From contig CAZXPG010000014.1 of the NCBI GenBank assembly GCA_964643145.1, positions 1-31,995 on the forward strand: a stretch of 31,995 bases of DNA, written 5' to 3'. Source of the DNA: CAZXPG01 sp964643145. GTDB taxonomy: Bacteria > Pseudomonadota > Alphaproteobacteria > Rickettsiales > Arcanibacteraceae. Below, in pieces: positions 7,841 to 15,903 of the stretch. A program made the translations under genes and the position numbers. The first letter of the stretch is position 1. The number at the start of each line of letters is the position of its first letter. The notes under the pieces are model-generated. The model saw only the letters and a list, made by a program, of their open reading frames with translations. It was not told the DNA's origin and did no database searches.

Positions 7841-8080
7841 CTCAATTTTGGGTAAGCTACGCTTATCCAAAACTGTCAACTATTTGAAAAATAATGATTC
7901 AAGGCGGCTTGAACCATTATTTTGAGTGTATTATTACACTATGATAGGAAGCCTTTGGCTTCCTATCATAGAATTAATGTTATTATTAATCTAAAATAAT
8001 GGCAAAAACGACGCTTTTTGACATTATTTTTCAATAACATGTCAGTTTTGGATAAGCAAAGCTTATCCAAAACTGAGGTT
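7841..8080. mobile_element. MITE-like 240-bp palindromic element with putative 10-bp target duplication
   Basis: The whole segment folds as one long imperfect palindrome. The centre is a perfect 15-bp stem, 7939-7953 with 7957-7971, around TTT. Further out, CCATTATTTT at 7915 matches the complement of the segment ending near 8011, and GAAAAATAATG near 7886 that near 8024. Each end is itself a copy of the dispersed palindrome (7837-7879 and 8041-8081). It encodes no protein. The 10-base sequence AGCATCTAAC occurs directly on both sides (7831-7840 and 8081-8090), as expected of a target-site duplication. A non-autonomous transposon is the best reading; the mobilising transposase is not identified. 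Confidence 0.7.
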
Positions 8081-8092
8081 AGCATCTAACAT

Positions 8093-9188
8093 CTACACAC
8101 TTGCGGCTAGGCTGGCGGACATGAAACTGTCTAGATCACCATCGAGCACGCTGCTGGTGTCGCTGGTTTCATGGCCTGTGCGTAAATCTTTTACCATCTG
8201 GTAGGGTTGCAACACATAGGAGCGTATCTGATGCCCCCAGCTATTATCGGTTTTGCTGGCATTCTGCGCGTTGGTTTCCGCCTCGCGTTTCTGTAATTCC
8301 TGCTCATAGAGCCGCGCCCGCAGCATTGCATAGGCTTCTGCCCGATTGCGGTGCTGTGAGCGGTCGCTTTGGCACTGCACAACAATATTAGTGGGTAGAT
8401 GGGTGATGCGTACGGCACTGTCGGTTTTATTGATATGCTGGCCACCAGCACCAGAGGCGCGATAGGTATCAATCCGCAGATCTTTTTCGTTGATTTCAAT
8501 TTCAATGGCATCGTCAATCACCGGATACACCCAGACACTGGCAAAACTGGTCATGCGCTTGCCAGCAGCGTTGAAGGGGGAAATACGCACCAGCCGATGC
8601 ACGCCACTCTCGGTTTTGCACCAGCCATAGGCATTATGGCCGCTGATTTTCAGTGTGGCAGATTTGATCCCTGCCTCTTCGCCATCAAGTTCATCAATGA
8701 TTTCGGTTTTAAACTGGTGTTTCTCGGCCCAGCGTAGATACATCCGCATCAGCATTAAGGCCCAGTCATGGCTTTCCGTCCCCCCAGCTCCGGCATGGAT
8801 TTCCACAAAACAGTCATTCGCATCAGCTTCCCCAGCAAACAGGCACTCCACTTCCAGCTTTTTGGCTTCTGCTTCCAACTGCTGCAACGTTTGTTCTGCT
8901 TCTGCTACAACCGTATCATCGCCCTCTGCTTCGCCCAGTTCAATTAACTCAATGGAATCATGCAGGCTGCTTTCAAGGCTGCGGTAATGGGTGATGGAAT
9001 GCTCAAGATGAGTACGTTCACGCAGAATTTTCTGTGCTTGCTGCGGATTATCCCACAAGGCAGGGTTTTCGCTCTCTCTGTTCAGTTCTTCCAGTTTTTT
9101 TAGTGCGTTATCCCAGTCAAAGAGACCTCCTGAGCAGGGTTAGCGAATGATGAATTGTATCAACAAGAGCCTGTATTTCAGCGCGCAT
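8093..9188 (-). CDS. prfB: Peptide chain release factor 2, with programmed +1 frameshift
   Basis: RF2 recognises UGA and UAA and triggers hydrolysis of the finished peptide. Translation starts at the ATG complementary to 9186-9188 (AGGAGG five bases ahead) and reads 23 codons to an in-frame TGA at 9117-9119. It then shifts +1 at CTT-TGA-C to continue as DWDNALKKLEELN and on to 8093, giving 364 residues in all. The stop-recognition tripeptide SPF is at about 203-205 and the catalytic GGQ at about 248-250, matching E. coli RF2 numbering within two residues. Reading only the long open frame would miss the first 43 residues. The TAG stop (8093-8095) is part of a heptamer TAG array. The gene follows a prepilin-like gene whose stop overlaps its ribosome binding site. 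Confidence 0.95.
9116..9131 (-). promoter_or_regulatory. prfB programmed frameshift signal
   Basis: On the minus strand, an internal Shine-Dalgarno AGGAGG (9126-9131) precedes the slippery CTTTGAC (9116-9122), with 3 bases between. This is the classical RF2 autoregulatory site: scarce RF2 lets the ribosome stall on UGA and shift to the +1 frame. Confidence 0.95.
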
Positions 9189-9197
9189 TTCTACCTC

Positions 9198-9884
9198 CTA
9201 CTGGAATGCCTTGCGAATAATCACTGTAAAATAACAGGATACCGTATCGCTGGCAGTATTATAACTATCGGCGGTTATACAAGGGGAAGTTGCCCCATCG
9301 CCGGTGAAGGCACGGATTGTACCACTATTTGGCAGGCCGTCATCATATTTTTTGTCGATTTGTAACATATCCCCTGGTGAAAGCACGGCAATACGGTTTG
9401 CCTGGGTGGCCCCCATGGCAGCAAAACTGATGCTGGCAGCATTATTTAACGAACCAAAAAAGAAGGTGCTGTTGGGCAAGGAACCAGGCATAGCACTTTG
9501 TGATGTCCAGGTGCTCGGATAGCTGCCTTTGATAAGCCCAGCCAGCCCTAACTGCTGGAAGGCAAGTGCCTGTTCACCTGCTGTATCGATTACCCCATTA
9601 CCATTACCATTAATGGTGTTGGACACACCAAATTTTTCTGTTGCATTCCATAAATCACCTGGCAGGCCACCATACATGGTGTTGAATTGCTCGGTTGCTT
9701 TTGCTAGCATAGAGACATCTTTCATGACATTTTGCAATTCAAGATTGTGTCTGATTGCCATCCCTCCCGTGACACCGCCTGCGAGTAATGCCACGATAAC
9801 CAGCACGATTGCTAGCTCCACCAGGCTAAAACCAGCGGTCTCAGACGAAGAAAACGCCGCGTGAGTGGAAAATTCTATTGTCAT
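9198..9884 (-). CDS. Type IV prepilin/pseudopilin-like protein
   Basis: The 228-residue protein has an 18-residue leader ending in Gly, then FSLVEL, the prepilin peptidase cleavage and N-methylation site with the canonical Glu at mature position 5. A hydrophobic helix (VIVALLAGG) follows, then a soluble domain rich in Gly, Asn, Ser and Thr with LPGDLWNA. It would be inserted in the inner membrane and assembled as a pilin or minor pseudopilin. The ATG at 9884 has CTCCT/AGGAG 11 bases upstream; an in-frame start at 9935 would lengthen the leader by 17 residues and seems less likely. No pilus assembly genes are nearby. Its TAG stop overlaps the AGGAGG of prfB, so the two are probably cotranscribed. 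Confidence 0.8.
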   Translation of the reverse strand: MTIEFSTHAAFSSSETAGFSLVELAIVLVIVALLAGGVTGGMAIRHNLELQNVMKDVSMLAKATEQFNTMYGGLPGDLWNATEKFGVSNTINGNGNGVIDTAGEQALAFQQLGLAGLIKGSYPSTWTSQSAMPGSLPNSTFFFGSLNNAASISFAAMGATQANRIAVLSPGDMLQIDKKYDDGLPNSGTIRAFTGDGATSPCITADSYNTASDTVSCYFTVIIRKAFQ

Positions 9885-9961
9885 TTTGGCAAAAGCTCCT
9901 ACATAATCAGTTGCACCTAATATTTGCTTTTGCAAGGCACTATACTACATAATAAAGATTT

Positions 9962-9983
9962 ATTCTAATTTTATTCTAATTTT
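9962..9983. repeat. Tandem 11-mer (ATTCTAATTTT x2) upstream of ffh
   Basis: Two perfect adjacent copies (9962-9972 and 9973-9983) lie in the AT-rich divergent gap between the prepilin-like gene and ffh. This could be slippage or promoter-proximal AT-rich DNA. Confidence 0.6.
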
Positions 9984-9995
9984 ATCGGTATTTTT

Positions 9996-11342
9996 ATGTT
10001 TGAAAGTTTAAGCGACAATCTGGGCCGGATTTTTGATAAGCTGAAAGGTAAAGGTTTCCTTTCCGAAGACGATGTCAACACCGCCATGCGGGAAGTGCGG
10101 ATTGCGTTGCTTGAGGCCGATGTGGCCCTGCCAGTGGTGAAAGACTTTGTCACCAAGGTGAAAGAACAGGCGATTGGCACCGAGGTGCTGAAAAGTGTAT
10201 CGCCCAGCCATATGGTGGTGAAGTTGGTGCAGGATCACTTAGAAACCATGCTTGGCAGTGAGGATTCGCCATTGAACTTAGCCACCACGCCACCGGCGGT
10301 GATTATGATGGTGGGGTTGCAAGGTTCAGGGAAAACAACAAGCAGCGCCAAAATTGCCCTGCGGCTGAAAGACCGGCAGCAGAAGAAAGTGCTGCTTGCC
10401 TCGCTTGACGTGGCACGTCCTGCCGCCCAAGAACAGTTGGCGGTGCTGGCTGGGCAGGTGAAAGTCACCTCACTGCCAATTGTGACAGGTGAGCAGCCCG
10501 TTGCCATTACCAAGCGCGCCTTGGAAGCTGCCCGTCTTGGTGGCTATGATGTCGTAATCCTTGATACAGCCGGACGGTTGCATATTGATGCTGCCCTGAT
10601 GGAAGAGTTAGAGGCAGTCAAACAGCTCGCAAACCCCATTGAAACCCTGCTTGTAGCCGATTCCTTGACTGGACAAGATGCGGTGAATGTGGCTAAAACC
10701 TTCCATGAGCGGCTGGCACTTACCGGCATTGTGCTCACCCGTATTGATGGGGATGGGCGCGGTGGGGCGGCACTCAGTATGCGTGCCGTAACCGGATGCC
10801 CGATCAAGTTCTTAGGGGTAGGGGAGAAACTAACCGAACTGGAAGAGTTCCATCCCAACCGTATTGCCTCCCGTATCTTAGGGATGGGCGATATTGTGTC
10901 GTTAGTAGAACGAGCGGCAGAAAATATTAACCAGCAGGAAGCGGAGAAACTGGCAAAAAAAGTCCAGAAAGGTAATTTTGACCTGGACGACCTGGCGGCG
11001 CAGCTAAAAACCATCCGCAAGATGGGCGGTATTGGCGGCATGATGGGAATGCTACCAGGGATTGCCAAGCTGAAGAACAAAATGGCCGATGCCCAAGTGG
11101 ATGAAAGCGTTATTGGCCGCCAGGAAGCCATTATTTCTTCCATGACCAAGCAGGAACGTCGCCATGCTAAAATTATTAATGCCTCGCGGAAACGCCGTAT
11201 CGCAGCAGGTGCAGGGGTGAGCGTGCAGGAGGTCAACCGGCTACTCAAGCAGCATCAGGATATGGCAACTATGATGAAAAAGCTAGGCAAAATGGACAAG
11301 AAATCGTTCATGCGTAGCGGTCTGGGCAATCTTTTTTCTTGA
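9996..11342 (+). CDS. ffh: Signal recognition particle protein Ffh
   Basis: The 448-residue SRP54 GTPase binds 4.5S RNA and signal sequences and delivers ribosomes to FtsY at the inner membrane. The N domain covers about 1-95. The G domain holds the P-loop GLQGSGKTT (107-115), DVARPAAQEQL, DTAGRLHID and the TRIDGDGRGG block. The methionine-rich M domain begins at about 300, with GGIGGMMGMLPG and RRHAKIINASRKRRIAAGAG typical of the RNA-binding helices. The length is normal. The ATG at 9996 has no strong ribosome binding site. The usual downstream rpsP-rimM-trmD-rplS cluster is absent; a 69-residue protein follows instead. Confidence 0.96.
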   Translation: MFESLSDNLGRIFDKLKGKGFLSEDDVNTAMREVRIALLEADVALPVVKDFVTKVKEQAIGTEVLKSVSPSHMVVKLVQDHLETMLGSEDSPLNLATTPPAVIMMVGLQGSGKTTSSAKIALRLKDRQQKKVLLASLDVARPAAQEQLAVLAGQVKVTSLPIVTGEQPVAITKRALEAARLGGYDVVILDTAGRLHIDAALMEELEAVKQLANPIETLLVADSLTGQDAVNVAKTFHERLALTGIVLTRIDGDGRGGAALSMRAVTGCPIKFLGVGEKLTELEEFHPNRIASRILGMGDIVSLVERAAENINQQEAEKLAKKVQKGNFDLDDLAAQLKTIRKMGGIGGMMGMLPGIAKLKNKMADAQVDESVIGRQEAIISSMTKQERRHAKIINASRKRRIAAGAGVSVQEVNRLLKQHQDMATMMKKLGKMDKKSFMRSGLGNLFS

Positions 11343-11415
11343 CTCAAAGTGGCATAATGATAGAGAATGGCCTATTAAAAATGTATAACCTTTTTTAACG
11401 ATACAGAGATCAAAC

Positions 11416-11625
11416 ATGGCAAAAGGAAAAGTAGCAAGTAAAAACAACGCCGCCCTCCGTGAGAAAGCGAAGGAAGTGGTTTTTGATGGTAAAAAAGTAA
11501 AACCGGTGAAATTTATCGGCAATGGCCGTAAATACATGGCCGTACAATTCGATGATAATAGTGGCACGATGGCTATTGGTGCCGATGGTATGCCTCTAGC
11601 TTGGGGCAGTATCAGCGGAGCGTAA
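11416..11625 (+). CDS. Small basic protein of unknown function
   Basis: I do not recognise this 69-residue protein. It starts MAKGKVASKNNAALREKAKE, a Lys/Ala-rich and probably helical N-terminus. A strand-rich middle (VKPVKFIGNGRKYMAVQFDD) and a Gly-rich end (GTMAIGADGMPLAWGSISGA) follow. The N-terminal half is strongly positive, which would suit nucleic acid or ribosome binding, but that is a guess. It sits 73 bases after ffh in the same direction and is followed by a heptamer-repeat hairpin. Codon use resembles its neighbours and the frame is clean, so I think it is a real gene. Confidence 0.65.
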   Translation: MAKGKVASKNNAALREKAKEVVFDGKKVKPVKFIGNGRKYMAVQFDDNSGTMAIGADGMPLAWGSISGA

Positions 11626-11633
11626 ATCATTTG

Positions 11634-11737
11634 TAGTGATTAGTGGTTAGAGTGTAGAGTTTAGTGACTTTATGTTAACGTGCAAACGTTGCAAGCACCG
11701 CCACTAATCACTATACTCTATACTCTAATCACTCCTA
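11634..11737. repeat. Heptamer-phased TAG/CTA inverted array between the 69-residue gene and pmbA
   Basis: TAG occurs at 11634, 11641, 11648, 11655 and 11662, and CTA at 11704, 11711, 11718 and 11725, each step exactly 7 bases. The outer part of the arms (AGTGATTAG) is perfectly inverted. A central hairpin, AACGTGCAAACGTT (11677-11690), lies between the arms. This is the clearest copy of the family. Confidence 0.85.
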
Positions 11738-11742
11738 AAAAC

Positions 11743-13077
11743 ATGTCCTCCAATCTCGATCTCGTTTCCTCCCTGTTGACCTTGGCGAAAAAAGCCGGTG
11801 CTGATGCCGCTGATGCTACCATGTTTGATGCTGCGGCTGTTTCGGTGGCACTGCGTTTGGGCAAGCCAGAAAACATTGAGCGTTCTGAATCGAAAGGTTT
11901 TGGCTTGCGAGTGCTGGTTGGCAGCCGTCAGGCCATTGTGTCTTCCACCGATACCAGCTATCGTGCGCTTTCTTCTCTGGCCGAACGGGCGGTGGCCATG
12001 GCGAAAGCCGCACCAGAAGATCCGCATGTGAAACTGGCGCCGGAAGAACTGCTTGCCACCCATCTTCCCGATCTTGATTTATACGACGCTGCCGAGCCCT
12101 CGGTTGCGGTGCTGGAAGAACGTGCCAGGCGCACAGAAGATGCCGCCCTTGCCATTCCGGGCATTACCAATTCTGAAGGGGCTGATGCCAGCTATAGCAG
12201 CAGCCATTTTGCCATAGCCGCAACCAATGGCTTTGCTGCCAGTTGCCAGAGTTCCAGCAGCGCGATTGCCGTATCCGTCTTGGCAGGGGAAGGCACTGGC
12301 ATGGAGCGCGATGATGATTTTTCCGTCGCCCGTTTCAGTAGCGACCTTGCCGCGCCTGAACGGATTGGCCAAACAGCAGCCAACCGTGCTATACGCCGCT
12401 TACACCCACAGAAGGCCAAAACCGCCCAGTTGCCGGTAGTGTTTGACCCGCGCGTTTCCCGCACCTTGCTTGGCAGTTTTGCCTCTGCTATTAATGGTGC
12501 TGCCATTGCCCGTGGCACTAGTTTCCTGAAAAATAGGATGGGAGAACGGATATTTGGTGAACATATCACCATTGTGGATGAGCCACACCGTTTGCGTGGG
12601 CTGGCTTCCCGGCCCTTTGATGGTGAAGGGGTGGCTCCACGCAAAATGGCGCTAATTGAACGAGGTGTGCTTACCTCCTGGCTGCTTGATGTGCGTTCTG
12701 CCAGTATGCTGAATCTTACAACTACAGGCAGTGCCCTGCGTGGCTTGTCTTCCCCACCTTCTCCTTCGGCCACTAATCTCTATATGGAAAATGGCACACT
12801 GTCGCCTACAGCATTAATGGAAGATATACAGAGCGGGTTTTATGTCACCGACCTATTTGGTATGGGGATCAATCTCATTACGGGCGATTACAGCCAAGGT
12901 GCTTCCGGCTTCTGGATTGAGAAAGGGGAAATTGCCTATCCGGTCAGTGAGGTTACCATTGCCGGAAATTTAGCCGATATGTTCCGCCAGCTAACCCCTG
13001 CGAACGATCTACAGTTCTGTTATGCTGTTAATGCCCCCACGGTTAGGATAGAGCGGATGACGATTGCTGGGGTGTAG
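11743..13077 (+). CDS. pmbA: TldE/PmbA-type subunit of the TldD–TldE metalloprotease
   Basis: The 444-residue protein belongs to the PmbA_TldD family. In that system TldD carries the metal-binding HExxxH while TldE/PmbA lacks it, and no such motif is visible here, so this is the E subunit. Family blocks include SESKGFGLRVLVG near the N-terminus, GSALRGLSSPPSPSATNLY at about 330, FYVTDLFGMGINLITGDYS at about 370 and GFWIEKGEIAYPVSEVTIAGN near the end. The heterodimer matures peptides and degrades unfolded polypeptides. The ATG at 11743 directly follows the heptamer array; an upstream in-frame ATG at 11680 would require translating through that array and is rejected. TldD is not in the window. 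Confidence 0.9.
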   Translation: MSSNLDLVSSLLTLAKKAGADAADATMFDAAAVSVALRLGKPENIERSESKGFGLRVLVGSRQAIVSSTDTSYRALSSLAERAVAMAKAAPEDPHVKLAPEELLATHLPDLDLYDAAEPSVAVLEERARRTEDAALAIPGITNSEGADASYSSSHFAIAATNGFAASCQSSSSAIAVSVLAGEGTGMERDDDFSVARFSSDLAAPERIGQTAANRAIRRLHPQKAKTAQLPVVFDPRVSRTLLGSFASAINGAAIARGTSFLKNRMGERIFGEHITIVDEPHRLRGLASRPFDGEGVAPRKMALIERGVLTSWLLDVRSASMLNLTTTGSALRGLSSPPSPSATNLYMENGTLSPTALMEDIQSGFYVTDLFGMGINLITGDYSQGASGFWIEKGEIAYPVSEVTIAGNLADMFRQLTPANDLQFCYAVNAPTVRIERMTIAGV

Positions 13078-13096
13078 AAGAGGAAAAACATGCCTG

Positions 13097-14749
13097 TTAC
13101 GTTCTGAGTTTTTTCTTTGCTACTTTGCCAATAATCGTTTTAGGCAAATTGTCCACATGTTCAATAATGGTAGGAATTTCAAACGGTGCAAGCTTGGGCT
13201 TCAGGAATTCTTGTAGTGTGGCTGCGCTTACATTATGCCCCGCCTTACAGACAATAAAGGCTTTGACAGTCTGGCCACGATAGCTGTCTTCCACACCAAC
13301 AACGGCGGCTTCTTTCACGCTGCTATGCATATAGATGGCCTCTTCAACAACACGTGGATAGATTTTATAGCCTCCGGCGATAATGATTTCCTTTAGCCGG
13401 TCTACCACAAACACATAGCCTTCTGCATCGATATAGCCCATATCACCGGTATGCAGCCTGCCGCCATGCAGCGTGCTGGCTGTATCTTTCTCTTTATGGA
13501 GATAACCCATCATCACCTGCGGCCCCGTGGCGCATATTTCGCCAATATCTCCTGCTGGTAGCGCTGTATCGGGCTGTTCGGGGTGACAGATTTCAATCGC
13601 TGTGCCAGGCAGTGGTAACCCTACCGAACCTTCTTTAGGTATGCGTGGTTGAATAGCAATAATCGGGCCGCTCTCTGTTAAGCCATAGCCTTCCATCAGC
13701 GGGCATCCGGTCATTGTTTCCCACTGCTTACGCACGCCACGCGGCAATGGCGCACCGCCGGAGAACCCCAGTTTCAGCGAGGAAAAATCGCTTGCCTTTA
13801 TCTTTGGTTCGTTCATCAAGGCCGAGAACAGGGTGGGTACAGCAGGCAGAATGGTGATTTTTTTGCGCTTAATATCCTGCACTATCTCGCGTGCGTGAAA
13901 ACGCGGATAGAGCACAAGAGTAGCGGCTTTCTTGATGCCTAGGTTCATAATTGCTGTCATGGCAAAAGCATGGAACAGCGGCAGCACCGCCAGGATGCGC
14001 TCTTCGCCTTCTTGCAAGTGGGAAAGCCAGTGCGCCGCCTGCATCACATTGCTATAGAGATTGGCATGGCTGAGTTTGGCTCCTTTAGGTACGCCGGTAG
14101 TGCCGCCAGTATATTGCAACACGGCTATATCTTCATGTGGATGCACGGTTGCGGATTGTTCAAGTTTATGCTCACCCATAATACGCGCAAATGGGATGAT
14201 GCGAGGGTCAGGAATCACCTCCGCAATATGGTTGCCCTGTTTCAGACGGTAGAGTATATTTTTGGGGAAAGGCAGCATATCTTCCATACAGCCTACAATA
14301 ATTTTCTCCAGGATAGTGGTGTGTAACAATGTAGATGCATGGTGGTACAGCGGTTTGACATCCAGCGTTATCATCAGCGATGTTTCTGAATCTTCCACCT
14401 GATGCTGTAGTTCGCGCAAGGAATAGAGAGGGTTATAATTGACAACTATGCCACCTAGCTTGAGTATGGCAAAGTAGGTAATGATAAATAAAGGGCAGTT
14501 AGGGAGCAATAGCCCTACGCGTGTGCCCTTGTCGACACCGTGTTTCTTCAGCCCATAGGCCGTATGGCAGACATGCTGGTATATGTCGCCATAGCTGTAT
14601 TTCTTGCCCATGAAATCCAGGAACAGGTGCTGCGGGTGTTTAGCGGCGGTTTCATCCAACAAATGGTATAGTGGTTGCACCTCAAGGGGGATATCCCACT
14701 TAATACCTTCAGGATAGGATGCAATCCAAGGATAATTCGTTATTTGCAT
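13097..14749 (-). CDS. Long-chain fatty-acid–CoA ligase
   Basis: This 550-residue ANL-superfamily enzyme forms an acyl-AMP and then acyl-CoA from a fatty acid. Visible motifs are the P-loop TGGTTGVPKG at 214-223, GYGLTESGP at about 350, the hinge block HTGDMGYIDAEGYVFVVDRLKE, and AGGYKIYP. The C-terminal TIIGKVAKKKL includes the probable catalytic Lys542. The size and the YGLTESGP variant fit FadD-type enzymes. It converges with pmbA (19 bases apart) and diverges from the ferredoxin reductase gene, with a heptamer repeat between. No clear ribosome binding site precedes the ATG. Chain-length preference cannot be read from sequence. Confidence 0.9.
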   Translation of the reverse strand: MQITNYPWIASYPEGIKWDIPLEVQPLYHLLDETAAKHPQHLFLDFMGKKYSYGDIYQHVCHTAYGLKKHGVDKGTRVGLLLPNCPLFIITYFAILKLGGIVVNYNPLYSLRELQHQVEDSETSLMITLDVKPLYHHASTLLHTTILEKIIVGCMEDMLPFPKNILYRLKQGNHIAEVIPDPRIIPFARIMGEHKLEQSATVHPHEDIAVLQYTGGTTGVPKGAKLSHANLYSNVMQAAHWLSHLQEGEERILAVLPLFHAFAMTAIMNLGIKKAATLVLYPRFHAREIVQDIKRKKITILPAVPTLFSALMNEPKIKASDFSSLKLGFSGGAPLPRGVRKQWETMTGCPLMEGYGLTESGPIIAIQPRIPKEGSVGLPLPGTAIEICHPEQPDTALPAGDIGEICATGPQVMMGYLHKEKDTASTLHGGRLHTGDMGYIDAEGYVFVVDRLKEIIIAGGYKIYPRVVEEAIYMHSSVKEAAVVGVEDSYRGQTVKAFIVCKAGHNVSAATLQEFLKPKLAPFEIPTIIEHVDNLPKTIIGKVAKKKLRT

Positions 14750-14769
14750 TTTTGCTGGCCGGGTGTATA

Positions 14770-14828
14770 TAGATTAGTGGATAGTAAATGCGAGGGGAAA
14801 TAGACTAGACTCCAGACTCTAGCCACTA
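14770..14828. repeat. Heptamer-phased TAG/CTA repeat in the divergent gap
   Basis: CTA occurs at 14805, 14819 and 14826, with a CCA variant at 14812, in steps of 7. The left arm has TAG at 14770, 14775 and 14782. TAGTGG (14775-14780) pairs with CCACTA (14823-14828). It is more degenerate than the copy at 11634-11737. Confidence 0.6.
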
Positions 14829-14880
14829 TATTAAGTATATCTGCCTAATTATTAACAATTTCTTACCAGGTGCTTTTTTT

Positions 14881-15903
14881 ATGTCTGATACGCCTCATTT
14901 TTCTACGGATATCGCTGTGATTGGTGCAGGGCCCGCAGGGCTGTTTTCCGTGTTTGAAGCGGGAATGTTGAAAATGCGCTGCCATGTCATTGATGCGCTT
15001 GATTTTATTGGTGGCCAGTGCACCGCTCTCTACCCAGAGAAGCCTATTTATGATATTCCCGCCTATCCGGCTATTGATGCCGCTATGCTGGTGGAAAAAC
15101 TGCGTGAACAGGCGGAACCATTTGCACCGGTCTATCATTTGGGGCAACGGGTGGAAAAGCTTGAGAGAACAGCGCATGACAGCTTTCTGCTGACCACGTC
15201 AACACACACGGTGATTGAAGCCAAAGCCGTGCTGATTGCTGCCGGATGCGGGGCGTTTGGCCCGAACCGCCCGCCGCTGGAGGGGATTGAGGCCTATGAA
15301 GGTACATCGGTATTTTACATGGTAGGCCGTCGGGAAGAATTCCGCGATAAGCATATTGTCATTGCAGGTGGGGGGGATTCAGCGGTAGATTGGGCCTTAT
15401 CGCTTGCCCCGATTGCGCGGAAGCTTTCCGTGATCCACCGCCGCCCTAAGTTTAAATGCGCGCCAGAAAGTGCGGCAAAGCTGAACAAACTGGCGGAAGA
15501 AGGGGTCATTGACCTGGTCATTCCCTATCAGCTTGACAGGCTGGAAGGGCAGAATGGTACGCTTGAGACGGTGATTGTCGCCGATCTTGACGGCAATAAA
15601 AAACATATTCAAGCCGATGTGCTGCTGCCATTCTTTGGGCTGGCAATGGAACTGGGGCCTATTGCCGAGTGGGGGCTAAACCTGGAAAAACACCATATTA
15701 CCGTTGATGCCGCCACACTTGCCACCAATATTCCCGGCGTGTATGCTATTGGGGATATTGTGCATTATCCTGGCAAGTTGAAATTGATCTTAAACGGTTT
15801 TGCTGAGGCGGCTATGGCAGCCCATGCTATGTACCCGCGTATCCACCCGGAACAAGCGCTGCATTTTGAATATTCCACAACGAAAGGGGTTCACACATCA
15901 TGA
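14881..15903 (+). CDS. Ferredoxin–NADP+ reductase, thioredoxin-reductase-like type
   Basis: This 340-residue FAD enzyme has the FAD-binding motif GAGPAG at 15-20, FIGGQCTALYPEKPIYDIPAY at about 42-62, the NADPH motif AGGGDSAVDWA at about 161-171, and the C-terminal YAIGDIVHYPG. The redox-active CxxC of thioredoxin reductase is missing, and GGQC(T/S)xLYPEK is typical of the YumC-type ferredoxin/flavodoxin–NADP reductases. It would pass electrons between NADPH and ferredoxin, for example for Fe-S or haem-type chemistry. AGGTG at 14868-14872 supports the ATG at 14881. Its TGA overlaps the folD ATG by 4 bases (ATGA). Confidence 0.9.
   Translation: MSDTPHFSTDIAVIGAGPAGLFSVFEAGMLKMRCHVIDALDFIGGQCTALYPEKPIYDIPAYPAIDAAMLVEKLREQAEPFAPVYHLGQRVEKLERTAHDSFLLTTSTHTVIEAKAVLIAAGCGAFGPNRPPLEGIEAYEGTSVFYMVGRREEFRDKHIVIAGGGDSAVDWALSLAPIARKLSVIHRRPKFKCAPESAAKLNKLAEEGVIDLVIPYQLDRLEGQNGTLETVIVADLDGNKKHIQADVLLPFFGLAMELGPIAEWGLNLEKHHITVDAATLATNIPGVYAIGDIVHYPGKLKLILNGFAEAAMAAHAMYPRIHPEQALHFEYSTTKGVHTS

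Noticed and set aside
8093..9058. prfB as a simple 321-codon gene starting at a TTG
   Set aside because: It would lack the N-terminal helix; the upstream ATG, AGGAGG and CTTTGAC give the full 364-residue RF2 through the known frameshift.
10544..11248. 234-codon minus-strand open frame within ffh
   Set aside because: Shadow of ffh; Ser-rich, low-complexity translation, no ribosome binding site.
11339..11389. TTGACT followed by TATAAC as promoter of the 69-residue gene
   Set aside because: The spacing (39 bases) is far from 17 and no better pair was found, so it is not listed as a promoter.
11634..11737. Heptamer arrays considered as CRISPR or tandem satellite
   Set aside because: Only the TAG/CTA positions are fixed, the unit is 7 bases, there are no spacers and no cas genes in the window.
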